From NCBI GenBank assembly GCA_003132865.1, contig PKYZ01000421.1, positions 1 through 14,021 of the forward strand: a stretch of DNA of 14,021 nucleotides. The letters run 5' to 3'. Below the pieces are notes generated by a model. It did no database searches. It was given only the letters and a program-made list of their open reading frames with translations, and was not told where the DNA came from. This DNA is from Bryobacterales bacterium. GTDB lineage: Bacteria > Acidobacteriota > Terriglobia > Bryobacterales > Bryobacteraceae. Shown here piece after piece: positions 1 through 6,308 of the stretch; the first letter of the stretch is position 1; the number at the start of each line of letters is the position of its first letter. The position numbers and the translations under genes are program-made.

Positions 1-350
1 CGCAGAGCGAGATCGCCAACGCGAGCTACCAGTACCAGCGCGCGGTGGAGGCGAAGGAGAAGCTGGTGGTGGGGGTGAACGCGTTCCAATCGGAAGATCA
101 GCCCATCGAACTGCTGCAGATCGACCCGACGGCGGAGGAGCACCAGGTGAAGAAACTGGCGGCGTTGCGCGCGCGGCGCGATAATGGACGCGTGCGGAAG
201 GCGCTGGACGCATTGCGGCGGGCGGCCGAGGGCACGGAAAACACGATGCCGTTCATTCTAGATGCCGTGCGCGCTTACGCGACGTTGGGCGAGATCTGCG
301 ACGCATTCCGCGGGGTGTTTGGCTCGTATAAGGAGACGGCGCATATCTAG
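1..350 (+). CDS. Methylmalonyl-CoA mutase catalytic (large) subunit, C-terminal end, 5' partial
   Basis: The gene enters from the left edge; the first full codon is at base 3 and the stop is TAG at 348-350, leaving about 115 residues. The start reads SEIANASYQYQRAVEAKEK followed by LVVGVNAF, which is characteristic of the end of the TIM-barrel catalytic domain of methylmalonyl-CoA mutases, enzymes that interconvert methylmalonyl-CoA and succinyl-CoA using adenosylcobalamin. The chain ends with FRGVFGSYKETAHI and has no B12-binding domain. That domain is encoded by the next gene, so this is the split-subunit form. A related acyl-CoA mutase such as isobutyryl- or ethylmalonyl-CoA mutase cannot be excluded, because the substrate-determining N-terminal part lies outside the window. 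A palindromic repeat separates it from the B12 subunit gene. Confidence 0.92.
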   Translation, partial: QSEIANASYQYQRAVEAKEKLVVGVNAFQSEDQPIELLQIDPTAEEHQVKKLAALRARRDNGRVRKALDALRRAAEGTENTMPFILDAVRAYATLGEICDAFRGVFGSYKETAHI

Positions 351-352
351 GA

Positions 353-374
353 GGACAGGCCAGGAGGCCTGTCC
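353..374. repeat. Dispersed palindrome, copy 1
   Basis: Perfect 9-bp inverted repeat, GGACAGGCC (353-361) and GGCCTGTCC (366-374), around a 4-base AGGA loop. It fills the short gap between the two mutase subunit genes. On the minus strand it begins GTGGGACAGGCC. The same signature recurs near 797, 2130, 4322 and, in shortened form, 13718. No U-run follows it, so it is not a classical terminator, but RNA from it would fold within the mutase transcript. Confidence 0.8.
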
Positions 375-399
375 CACCTGCCCACTTACAGGACAGTAG

Positions 400-825
400 A
401 TGAACCCACCGATTCGAGTGCTGGTCGCCAAGCCCGGGCTGGACGGCCACGATCGCGGCGCCAAAGTGATCGCGCGGGCGTTGCGGGACGCCGGCATGGA
501 GGTGATCTACACCGGCCTGCGGCAGACTCCCGAGATGATCGTCAACGCGGCGCTGCAGGAGGACGTGCAGGTGATCGGGCTGTCGATTCTTTCCGGCGCG
601 CACAACGCCATCGTGCCGCGCGTGATGGACCTGCTGCGGGAGAAGGACATGACGGACGTGAAGCTCATCGTGGGCGGGATTGTGCCCGACGAAGACGCGG
701 CCGCGCTCAAGCAGCGGGGAGTGGCTGCGGTGTTTCAGCCGGGCGCGTCGCTGGAAGCGATTGTGGAGTTTATCCGCAGGTCGGTTGTAAAGGTGGGGCA
801 GGCGCTTCCGCCTGCCAAGATATGA
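400..825 (+). CDS. Cobalamin-binding subunit of methylmalonyl-CoA mutase (B12-binding domain protein)
   Basis: A 141-residue stand-alone B12-binding domain. The cobalt-ligand motif DGHDRG lies at residues 15-20, with His17 as the expected lower axial ligand, followed by SILSGAH at 62-68 and VGGIVPDED at 91-99. These are the DxHxxG...SxL...GG signature of base-off/His-on cobalamin domains. It directly follows the mutase catalytic subunit gene, so the two products should form the holoenzyme of the propionyl/methylmalonyl-CoA route. The conserved domain ends around residue 131; the last ten residues ([10 protein letters not shown]) are encoded by a palindromic repeat and are probably an added tail. 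The stop overlaps the next start as ATGA (822-825), suggesting translational coupling. Start ATG 400 is placed just before the conserved [13 protein letters not shown]. Confidence 0.93.
   Translation: MNPPIRVLVAKPGLDGHDRGAKVIARALRDAGMEVIYTGLRQTPEMIVNAALQEDVQVIGLSILSGAHNAIVPRVMDLLREKDMTDVKLIVGGIVPDEDAAALKQRGVAAVFQPGASLEAIVEFIRRSVVKVGQALPPAKI
797..816. repeat. Dispersed palindrome, copy 2, inside a coding end
   Basis: Perfect 8-bp inverted repeat GGCAGGCG (797-804) and CGCCTGCC (809-816) around CTTC. It is preceded by GTGG, giving the family signature GTGGGGCAGGC from 794. It encodes the last residues of the B12-binding subunit. Confidence 0.7.
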
Positions 826-1034
826 GCGTGGGCCGCATGCTGATTGCGCTTGGGGTACTTCTGGTGGTACTGGGACTGCTTTTGACCATCGGGGAGAAGC
901 TGCCGTTGCGTCTGGGCCACCTGCCAGGCGACGTCTATCTGCGCGGCAAGCACACCAGCTTCTACTTTCCGGTTGTTACGTGTCTCCTCCTGAGCGTGGT
1001 GCTTTCACTGGCGATGTGGCTTTTCCGCCGGTGA
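822..1034 (+). CDS. DUF2905 family small membrane protein
   Basis: A 70-residue protein with two hydrophobic segments (about residues 5-23 and 48-67) joined by a basic loop with [24 protein letters not shown]. The G-x-LPGD core flanked by two helices and the 65-75 residue length are typical of DUF2905, an inner-membrane family of unknown function. The start overlaps the stop of the B12-subunit gene (ATGA), so it is probably translated from the same mRNA. I know of no functional tie between DUF2905 and B12 mutases, so the link may be no more than transcriptional. Confidence 0.85.
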   Translation: MSVGRMLIALGVLLVVLGLLLTIGEKLPLRLGHLPGDVYLRGKHTSFYFPVVTCLLLSVVLSLAMWLFRR

Positions 1035-1078
1035 AAAAAACGCCCGGTCCGCGGCAATTGGATTGCAAGGCGACGAAC

Positions 1079-1330
1079 ATGGATCTGAGCAAGACAATCG
1101 CTGAACTCTACGAGGAGAAGACGAGGCTCGATAGAGTGATCGCCTCTCTCGAACAGCTTGGGGTAGATTCGTTTCCGGTGTCCATCACCGCTACGCGGCG
1201 GGGCCGTAAGTTCATGAGCCCAGAGGAGCGGCGCGAGGTATCGGAGCGAATGCGAAAATACTGGGCGGAGCGCAAGGCTGGGGGCCAGCGGGACCAAGCC
1301 CGAACGATGACGGCGGCTTCGGCGGCCTAA
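1079..1330 (+). CDS. Small charged hypothetical protein (RRGRKxMSxEER type)
   Basis: An 83-residue protein starting MDLSKTIAELYEEKTRLDR. The frame is open further upstream to 980, but that extension overlaps the DUF2905 gene and has no distinctive content, so ATG 1079 is preferred. The N-terminal half is a likely amphipathic or coiled-coil helix (heptad-like ELYEEKTRLDRVIASLEQL). The C-terminal half has a basic patch, RRGRKFMSPEERREVSERMR, then KYWAERKAGG, resembling the basic MS.EER..VS.RMR.YWA tails I associate with many small acidobacterial hypothetical proteins. A nucleic-acid-binding role is plausible from the basic RGRK segment, but nothing proves it. It follows DUF2905 by 44 bases and may belong to that operon. 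Confidence 0.65.
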   Translation: MDLSKTIAELYEEKTRLDRVIASLEQLGVDSFPVSITATRRGRKFMSPEERREVSERMRKYWAERKAGGQRDQARTMTAASAA

Positions 1331-1474
1331 CCGGTCCTGAGCGGCCCTAACCAGCCCCGACTGGCGTGTCTTTTTCGCCGTTCGGATGCGATCAGGTACT
1401 TTTTACCCTGGATTTTCTACATATCGGGGGTTTTCTGGTTTCCTTTAGTCTCTAGCGGCTTAAGGAGCGCGACA

Positions 1475-2059
1475 CTAGCGGACCCGTCCCATTTTATCCA
1501 GCGGCCAATAAACAAATACGGCTTTTCCGTAAATATCCAGGCGCGGCACGTTGCCCCAGGCGCGGCTATCGTTAGATGAGCTGCGGTGATCTCCGAGAAC
1601 GAAATACTGGTCCGGGCCAATACGCTGGGGGGGGAGCGACTGGTAGTCGCGGTACTCCTCCGGCACGTAATCTTCGGCCAAGGGCTTGCCGTTCACAATC
1701 ACCACTCCACGATCGATTTCCACCACGTCGCCCGGCAGCCCGATCACACGCTTGATATAGGACTTCGAAATATCCATCGGGAACCAGAAGACCACCGTGT
1801 CGCCGCGCTGGATGTTGCCGATGCCGAAGCGGTAAGTGAATTTGTTGATGAAGATGCGCTCCTGATCGCGCAGGGCGGGCATCATGCTGGTGCCCTCCAC
1901 TTTGACGGGCTGATAGATGAAAACGATCAGGACGACGGCGATCAGCACAGACAAGGCGAGATCGCGCATCCAGGATATCGGGTTGAAGCCGCCCGTGCGG
2001 CCAGCGGGCGTCTCTTCAGGCAAGGATTTGGCCGAAACCGGGGGCTGATTCTCTGGCAT
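1475..2059 (-). CDS. lepB: Signal peptidase I
   Basis: A 194-residue type I leader peptidase (S26 family), which removes signal peptides from exported preproteins on the outer face of the inner membrane. A single N-terminal membrane anchor spans about residues 33-50 after a Pro/Glu-rich cytoplasmic stretch. Box B is EGTSMMPAL with nucleophile Ser58, box D is YIKRVIGLPGD with general base Lys103, and box E is YFVLGDHRSSSNDSRAWG (152-169). All catalytic elements are present and the short length fits the one-anchor form. The start is ATG at 2059; the ribosome site is weak (AAGGGA about 13 bases upstream). Its 3' end faces the 83-residue hypothetical gene across 144 bp in which I recognise nothing beyond a short T-run. 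Confidence 0.96.
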   Translation of the reverse strand: MPENQPPVSAKSLPEETPAGRTGGFNPISWMRDLALSVLIAVVLIVFIYQPVKVEGTSMMPALRDQERIFINKFTYRFGIGNIQRGDTVVFWFPMDISKSYIKRVIGLPGDVVEIDRGVVIVNGKPLAEDYVPEEYRDYQSLPPQRIGPDQYFVLGDHRSSSNDSRAWGNVPRLDIYGKAVFVYWPLDKMGRVR

Positions 2060-2129
2060 CCCGCGCGAATTTCCCTTGTGAGGACATTATAAGACATAGG
2101 GCCTGCTGCAAACAGGACGCCGGCTGGTA

Positions 2130-2149
2130 GACAGGCCAGGAGGCCTGTC
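2130..2149. repeat. Dispersed palindrome, copy 3
   Basis: Perfect 8-bp inverted repeat GACAGGCC (2130-2137) and GGCCTGTC (2142-2149) around AGGA. The 20-base core is identical to that of copy 1 at 354-373. It abuts the stop codon of the DUF885 gene (2150-2152) and sits in the 90-bp gap upstream of lepB, the only notable element in that gap. Confidence 0.8.
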
Positions 2150-3916
2150 CTACGGCAGCAGGGGGGCAAGCTCAGGCAGCGGCACCGCACCCTGTTTGAG
2201 AGCCGCATCGTGAAAATCCGGCAGACGGAACGCGGAGCCTTTGGCCTGCCGGTATTTGTCGCGCACCGCCAGCCAGCCGCGCCATCCGACGAAGTAAGCC
2301 GGCAACTGCGCCGAGGAGAGCTTGGCGCGCTGTAGTTTGGCGGTGGCTTCCTCGGCCTCCTGAAACGTCTCCTTCTGCATCAGATCCAGCGCCTCTTGAT
2401 CCGTCATATTCAGCATTTGCAGGCGGATGTCCAGGATGGCGTTGGCAATCACGCGCAGTTCTTCCTTTTGAAAGGTGAGCCGCAGCTCCGGCGAGTTATC
2501 GAGGAATCCCTCGTCCAGCATGGTTTGGGTGGCGTATTGCGCCCAGCCTTCGATGTAGGGTGTGTTGCCGTAGAGCGCGCGCAGGAGGCGGCGGGTGGCG
2601 GGTTGGATACCGTTGGCGTACTCGAATTGCACGTAGTGGCCGGGAATGGCTTCATGGAGGGTCAGCAGTTTCAGCTTGTAGAAGTTGTACTCGCGCAGCT
2701 TGGATTCGATGCGCGGCCTGTCCCATTCGACCGGTATGGGCGTAACCCAATAGAACGCGCCAAGCTGCGGCTCGAGCGCGGGCGCCGGGTTGAATCCGCC
2801 GACCGCGTAGAGGCCGCGCATGAATTCCGGCGTGGGAATCACCTGAAGGTTGGCGTGGGGAGGAAGCGTGACCAAGCGCTTCTGCGCGACAAACTGGCGG
2901 GCTTCGTCCAGATCGCGCTTGGCGTCATCGAGAAAGGCCACGGGTGTGGAGTGGCGGCCGGCGATGCGGTCGAGCACCTCGGAAATCACCTGGTTCTCGC
3001 GCGCGGGGCCGGCCAAGTCCGCATGGTCACGATGTTTCGGGAACAACAGGTGGTGCAGCGGAAAAGCTAGAGCGAGCATGCGGGCGCGCACCTCTTCGAG
3101 GCTGCGCTCGGCCGACTGCAGAACATCGGAGGGGTCGGAGCCGGTAGCCAGCGCGAAGCGGAACTTGCGGGTATACCGGTCGCGCCCCAAACGCCAATCA
3201 TACCCGTTGCGCACGGCCAGACTACCCTGCAGGAAGTCTTGAAAAGCGTGCAACGCAGCGAGGGCGGAGCGGGCCGCGCGATCGAAGTCCGCGCGCTGGT
3301 CCGCGGGCACGGCGGCGCGAATGGTCTTGTCGACGAGCGCGATATTGCCCTCGTTTTCCTCGATCGCCACCTTGGTCCAAAGGTCTGGAGAAGAAATCAG
3401 ATTGGTGCGGGCCTGATCCAGCAGCAAGGGCAATTTTTGGAGCCGCGCAACGATGTGCCGGATGCGCAGTGGCAGCGGCGCGTATTCGAGCGAGAGGGGG
3501 GTGAACAGCGCGTTGCCTACCATTTCGACGTAGACGGTGGGGTTGTGCAGATAGCTCTGGGTTTCATCGAGATCGAGCAAGCGAAGCGCAATCTGGTCCA
3601 GCATGATGTGAAAATCGGCGCGGGATTCGGCGGACAGCGCATCGGGTTTCACCTCGTTTTGCAGGCGCTCGCTAAACCGTTGGTAATATTCGCGCTGGTG
3701 GCCGAGGGCCGCCGGGCTGATGTCGTCGAGCTGCTCATCCAGTTTCTGCCCCTGGTATTGATGCAAGCCGGCGGCGGTGGCCGCGATGGGCGAAAAGGTT
3801 AGCGTGGAGTACACGAACTCGCCGGTGAGCTTCGAAAAATCGCGCTCGGGCGTGCCGCATCCGGCGGCGATCAGGGTAGACATGATGAGGACGATTATCG
3901 CCCCAGAATGGCGCAT
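2150..3916 (-). CDS. DUF885 family lipoprotein, probable zinc metallopeptidase
   Basis: A 588-residue protein. The N-terminus is a lipoprotein signal: a hydrophobic stretch then IAAGC with lipidated Cys20, followed by GTPERDF, so the mature protein should be membrane-anchored outside the cytoplasm. The family's C-terminal catalytic motif is intact: HEAIPGH at 421-427 (HExxPGH, two zinc-binding His and a catalytic Glu), then EGWAQYA near 456 with the likely third ligand, Glu456. The length fits the roughly 550-600 residues usual for DUF885. The family is widespread in Acidobacteria; members are presumed peptidases, but the substrate is unknown. It runs in the same direction as lepB, about 90 bp upstream of it, with a palindrome between the two. 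Start ATG 3916 is set by the signal peptide. Confidence 0.92.
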   Translation of the reverse strand: MRHSGAIIVLIMSTLIAAGCGTPERDFSKLTGEFVYSTLTFSPIAATAAGLHQYQGQKLDEQLDDISPAALGHQREYYQRFSERLQNEVKPDALSAESRADFHIMLDQIALRLLDLDETQSYLHNPTVYVEMVGNALFTPLSLEYAPLPLRIRHIVARLQKLPLLLDQARTNLISSPDLWTKVAIEENEGNIALVDKTIRAAVPADQRADFDRAARSALAALHAFQDFLQGSLAVRNGYDWRLGRDRYTRKFRFALATGSDPSDVLQSAERSLEEVRARMLALAFPLHHLLFPKHRDHADLAGPARENQVISEVLDRIAGRHSTPVAFLDDAKRDLDEARQFVAQKRLVTLPPHANLQVIPTPEFMRGLYAVGGFNPAPALEPQLGAFYWVTPIPVEWDRPRIESKLREYNFYKLKLLTLHEAIPGHYVQFEYANGIQPATRRLLRALYGNTPYIEGWAQYATQTMLDEGFLDNSPELRLTFQKEELRVIANAILDIRLQMLNMTDQEALDLMQKETFQEAEEATAKLQRAKLSSAQLPAYFVGWRGWLAVRDKYRQAKGSAFRLPDFHDAALKQGAVPLPELAPLLP

Positions 3917-3959
3917 TGTTCGATCTTACAGGAGTTGCGGCGGGTGACGCCGGGCTGGA

Positions 3960-4184
3960 TCAACCCACTTCGGTGTGCAGCCGGCGGTGGGGCGGGCGCG
4001 CGGGGGTGGCGGCCGGCTCGCGCCGGGTCTTGAACCGCAGCTCGCGCATGGCGCGCACAACTTGCGCGGCGCCGGCGGTGGCGTGCCCGAGGATGACGCG
4101 CTCGCCGATGAGGCAGGTCCAAAGGAGAGCCACCAGGATCGCGATGGACGCTAGGCCCTGTCCAGTAATTTTCGCGACCGACAC
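3960..4184 (-). CDS. Small single-pass membrane protein with basic tail, hypothetical
   Basis: A 74-residue frame starting at GTG 4184, chosen because AAGGAG lies 10 bases upstream (4195-4200); an in-frame ATG at 4211 would add nine residues. Residues about 11-33 (LASIAILVALLWTCLIGERV) form one membrane helix, followed by an amphipathic Arg-rich segment (VVRAMRELRFKTRREP) and a Pro/His/Arg-rich end. The positive-outside-helix layout puts the tail in the cytoplasm. I do not know a named family; similar helix-plus-MRELR proteins occur in acidobacterial genomes as hypotheticals. It ends 43 bp upstream of the DUF885 start in the same direction, so the two may be co-transcribed. The longer antisense reading that continues to 4733 is an artefact opposite the redoxin gene. 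Confidence 0.55.
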   Translation of the reverse strand: MSVAKITGQGLASIAILVALLWTCLIGERVILGHATAGAAQVVRAMRELRFKTRREPAATPARPPHRRLHTEVG

Positions 4185-4194
4185 AGGGGAGCCG

Positions 4195-4200
4195 CTCCTT
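4195..4200 (-). promoter_or_regulatory. Ribosome-binding site AAGGAG deciding the GTG 4184 start
   Basis: On the minus strand AAGGAG is followed after 10 bases by GTG (4184-4182). It is the only good Shine-Dalgarno match near this frame and argues for the internal GTG over the ATG at 4211. Confidence 0.45.
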
Positions 4201-4301
4201 GGAACCTGCATGGCGGGGGAAGAGCAAGCGGGCTTCCAGAAGCTAGCCGGTTTGTTATCAGCGATTTCGCGGCGAAGCGGTGTGACGGGCCGGCACACTT
4301 G

Positions 4302-4339
4302 GGCGAGCTTCGCTCGCCGTCGACAGGCTAAAGCCTGTC
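4302..4339. repeat. Two tandem hairpins; dispersed palindrome, copy 4
   Basis: Hairpin A: GGCGAGC (4302-4308), loop TTC, GCTCGCC (4312-4318). Hairpin B: GACAGGCT (4322-4329), loop AA, AGCCTGTC (4332-4339), followed by CCAC, so the minus strand reads GTGGGACAGGCT. Both arms are perfect. The pair occupies the divergent region 4212-4373 between the small membrane protein and the redoxin gene; the rest of that region shows nothing I recognise apart from a possible -10 box at 4361. The two-hairpin layout recurs at 13698-13734. Confidence 0.75.
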
Positions 4340-4360
4340 CCACCGGGCTTTTCGGCAAGG

Positions 4361-4366
4361 TAAACT
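4361..4366 (+). promoter_or_regulatory. Possible -10 box (TAAACT) of a near-leaderless transcript
   Basis: TAAACT lies 7 bases before the redoxin ATG (4374), so transcription would start at or next to the start codon. No clear -35 and no Shine-Dalgarno sequence are seen. The same spacing occurs before the antitoxin-like gene at 12757. Confidence 0.35.
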
Positions 4367-4373
4367 GGAATAC

Positions 4374-4883
4374 ATGGGAGCAGCCAGGCAGAGTGAACCG
4401 TTGCGCGCCGGACATCGCGCGCCGGATTTCAAGCTGGCGCGCTTGGAGAACGGGGCTGTACAGGGGACCGCGGATCTCGGCAAGTTGCTTCCAGGCGGGC
4501 CCGTGCTGCTGGCGTTCTTCAAATCCACTTGTCCGGTGTGCCAGATGACGCTGCCTTTCTTGGAGCGTATTCATCGCGGCCGCGCGCCGGGATCGCTGGA
4601 GATTTACGGCGTCTCGCAAGACGACGCCGGCGCCACCCAGGAGTTCGCCGGCGAGTTCGGGATCAGTTTCCCCATGCTGCTGGACACCGAGGAGAGCGGC
4701 TATCCGGCCAGTAACGCTTACGGCATCTCGCACGTGCCTTCGCTGTTTCTGGTGGAGCGCGACGGAACCATCGCGTGGAGCCTGGAGGGATTCAATAAGA
4801 GGGAGTTTTTAGCTGTGGCCGGCCAGGCGGGGGTGCATCCGTTCCGTCCGGACGAAAACGTGCCGGAGTGGAAGGCGGGTTGA
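4374..4883 (+). CDS. Thioredoxin-fold redoxin, TlpA/AhpC-TSA like
   Basis: A 169-residue protein with the redoxin opening RAGHRAPDFKLARLENG, then LLAFFKSTCPVCQMTLPFLE with the redox pair Cys53-Pro-Val-Cys56. It continues with IYGVSQDD and the cis-proline loop HVPSLFLVERDG (Pro122). This matches TlpA/ResA-like thiol oxidoreductases or a two-Cys peroxiredoxin-like fold; the CxxC favours a disulfide reductase. There is no obvious signal peptide or membrane anchor, so it would act in the cytoplasm, unlike most TlpA proteins. It lies 53 bp upstream of the nuoI-like gene in the same direction, a possible operon with a redox theme. Start ATG 4374 lacks a good ribosome site, consistent with a leaderless message. 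Confidence 0.88.
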   Translation: MGAARQSEPLRAGHRAPDFKLARLENGAVQGTADLGKLLPGGPVLLAFFKSTCPVCQMTLPFLERIHRGRAPGSLEIYGVSQDDAGATQEFAGEFGISFPMLLDTEESGYPASNAYGISHVPSLFLVERDGTIAWSLEGFNKREFLAVAGQAGVHPFRPDENVPEWKAG

Positions 4884-4936
4884 GGGTCGAAGAACTAAGC
4901 TCCCGGCGGGAGCACAGGTACAACGAAAGAAATCGC

Positions 4937-5434
4937 ATGGCGAATACACTCGAAGAGATACTGGGTTCGGCGGCCGGAATCGCCAAAGGGATGGGGGTCA
5001 CCTTTAAGGAGATGATGTCTCCCACGGTGACGGAGAACTATCCGGATGGGCCGGCCAAGCTCGAAGAACGCTACCGGGGCGTGCACGTTTTGCAGCGCGA
5101 CGCGAACGGCATGGAGAAGTGCGTGGCATGTTTTCTGTGCGCGGCGGCGTGCCCTTCGAACTGCATTTACATCGAGGCCGCCGAGAACACGGACAAGGTG
5201 CGCATCAGCGGCGGCGAGCGTTACGCCAAGGTCTACAACATCGACTACAACCGCTGCATTTTCTGCGGCTACTGCGTGGAGGCTTGTCCGACCGACGCCA
5301 TTACGCACGGGCACGGGTTCGAAGTCGCCAGCTTCAATACCGCCACGCTGGTGCTGCGCAAGGAGCAGATGCTGGCGAAGACGGAAAAAGACAGGAGCCA
5401 GGAGACAGGAATCAGGAGTCAGAAGGGCGGTTAG
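4937..5434 (+). CDS. nuoI: NADH-quinone oxidoreductase subunit I-like 2x[4Fe-4S] ferredoxin
   Basis: A 165-residue protein. Two CxxCxxCxxxCP clusters are present: Cys62/65/68/72 (CVACFLCAAACP) and Cys107/110/113/117 (CIFCGYCVEACP). The surrounding ISGGERYAKVYNIDYNRC and TDAITHGHGFEVAS are diagnostic for NuoI, the complex I subunit carrying clusters N6a and N6b that passes electrons toward the quinone site. Start ATG 4937 is preferred; the frame stays open to 4868 but that stretch overlaps the redoxin gene. No other nuo gene is nearby, so it is detached from a nuo operon, or serves another complex. The last ~14 residues are encoded by a run of heptanucleotide repeats and look like an added tail. 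The stop (5432-5434) overlaps the convergent ymdB stop. Confidence 0.9.
   Translation: MANTLEEILGSAAGIAKGMGVTFKEMMSPTVTENYPDGPAKLEERYRGVHVLQRDANGMEKCVACFLCAAACPSNCIYIEAAENTDKVRISGGERYAKVYNIDYNRCIFCGYCVEACPTDAITHGHGFEVASFNTATLVLRKEQMLAKTEKDRSQETGIRSQKGG
5392..5426. repeat. Five tandem copies of heptanucleotide CAGGAGN
   Basis: Units are CAGGAGC, CAGGAGA, CAGGAAT, CAGGAGT, CAGAAGG in uninterrupted 7-base register. They form the 3' end of the nuoI-like gene (residues about DRSQETGIRSQKGG). Since 7 is not a multiple of 3, gain or loss of a unit would change the reading frame of the tail and the position of the stop relative to the opposing gene. Confidence 0.85.
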
Positions 5435-6213
5435 TCTCCTCGGACTGTGTGGCGGCGCATTGAGATCGCTTTGCCGGTGATTTCGTCTACTTCGAGGATG
5501 ACCGAGTGCAACTCGGGCGCGGCCTTGGCGGCTTCCATGCGCACCGGCAGAGCTGTCAGGAAGCGCTGGAGAATCAGCTCCTTTTTCACGCCGATCACAG
5601 AGTCATACGGCCCAGTCATGCCGACGTCGGTCTGATAGGCGGAGCCGCCAGGCAGAATGCGGGTGTCCGCGGTCGGGATATGCGTGTGAGTGCCAACCAT
5701 GGCGGATACTCTGCCATCCAGATACCAGCCCATGGCCATTTTTTCGCTGGTTACTTCGGCATGAAAATCCACGAACCGCACTTTGACGGACGGGTCGAGG
5801 TCGCGCAGGATCTGGTCCGCTTTGCGGAAAGGACAATCGGTGTCCGGCATGTAAGTGCGGCCTTGCAGATTGATAATCGCGCACGGAATGCCCTGCCGGC
5901 TGCTCGCCACGATGACGCCGTGGCCGGGTGTTTCGTCCGCGTAGTTGGCGGGGCGCAGGAGCTTCGGCTGGCGCGGCAGGTAATCGAGGATCTCCTTCTT
6001 GTCCCAGATATGATTGCCGGAGGTGAGCACATCCAAACCCAGGGAAAACAGTTCTTCGGCGATCGACGGAGTGATGCCGAAACCGCCGGCTGCGTTTTCG
6101 GCGTTGGCGATGGCCAGGTCGATATGGCTGGTTTCCTTGATGTCCTGGAGATGATCGGCGACAATGTGGCGCCCCGGAGAGGCGAAGATATCGCCGATGA
6201 AAAGGATGTGCAT
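5431..6213 (-). CDS. ymdB: YmdB-type metallophosphoesterase (TIGR00282 family)
   Basis: A 260-residue calcineurin-like phosphoesterase of the YmdB family, whose studied members hydrolyse 2',3'-cyclic nucleotides and influence RNA turnover and development. Metal-site motifs are in order: GDIFASPGR (Asp8), NAENAAGG (Glu39, Asn40), TSGNHIWDKKE (Asn67, His68), VDFHAEVTSEK, GTHTHIPTAD and TDVGMTGPYDSVIG. All are intact and the length matches the family's usual ~260-270. Start ATG 6213 gives the expected MHILFIGDIF; no clear Shine-Dalgarno is seen. Its stop TAA (5433-5431) overlaps the nuoI stop as TTAG. An 8-bp repeat array lies just upstream. Confidence 0.95.
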   Translation of the reverse strand: MHILFIGDIFASPGRHIVADHLQDIKETSHIDLAIANAENAAGGFGITPSIAEELFSLGLDVLTSGNHIWDKKEILDYLPRQPKLLRPANYADETPGHGVIVASSRQGIPCAIINLQGRTYMPDTDCPFRKADQILRDLDPSVKVRFVDFHAEVTSEKMAMGWYLDGRVSAMVGTHTHIPTADTRILPGGSAYQTDVGMTGPYDSVIGVKKELILQRFLTALPVRMEAAKAAPELHSVILEVDEITGKAISMRRHTVRGD

Positions 6214-6245
6214 GCGTAAGAGTCAAGGTAGCACGGGCGCAGGGA

Positions 6246-6280
6246 CGACACGGAGACGCGGCGACACGGAGACGCGGCGA
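6246..6280. repeat. Tandem repeat, two 16-bp units (four 8-bp GACRCGGM units)
   Basis: CGACACGGAGACGCGG occurs twice in succession (6246-6261, 6262-6277), then CGA. It can be split into four 8-base units GACACGGA, GACGCGGC, GACACGGA, GACGCGGC (6247-6278). It is the main content of the 95-bp gap between ymdB and the third pilin-like gene. Confidence 0.85.
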
Positions 6281-6308
6281 TCCTTCTTTCGGGAGTGTAC
6301 TCTTACTG

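Noticed and set aside
1331..1474. Possible terminator or small RNA in the 144-bp convergent gap
   Set aside because: Only a four-base stem (CCAG/CTGG) near a T-run could be found; not enough to call.
2396..3070. 224-residue plus-strand open frame
   Set aside because: It lies opposite the DUF885 gene, has low-complexity G+C-driven composition and no motif; the opposite strand has the HEAIPGH family signature.
4212..4733. N-terminal extension of the small membrane protein frame on the minus strand
   Set aside because: It runs opposite the redoxin gene and through the tandem hairpins; the ribosome site at 4195-4200 supports the shorter form.
5506..6219. 237-residue plus-strand open frame
   Set aside because: Antisense to ymdB, whose metal-binding motifs are intact; it is a by-product of high G+C codon bias.
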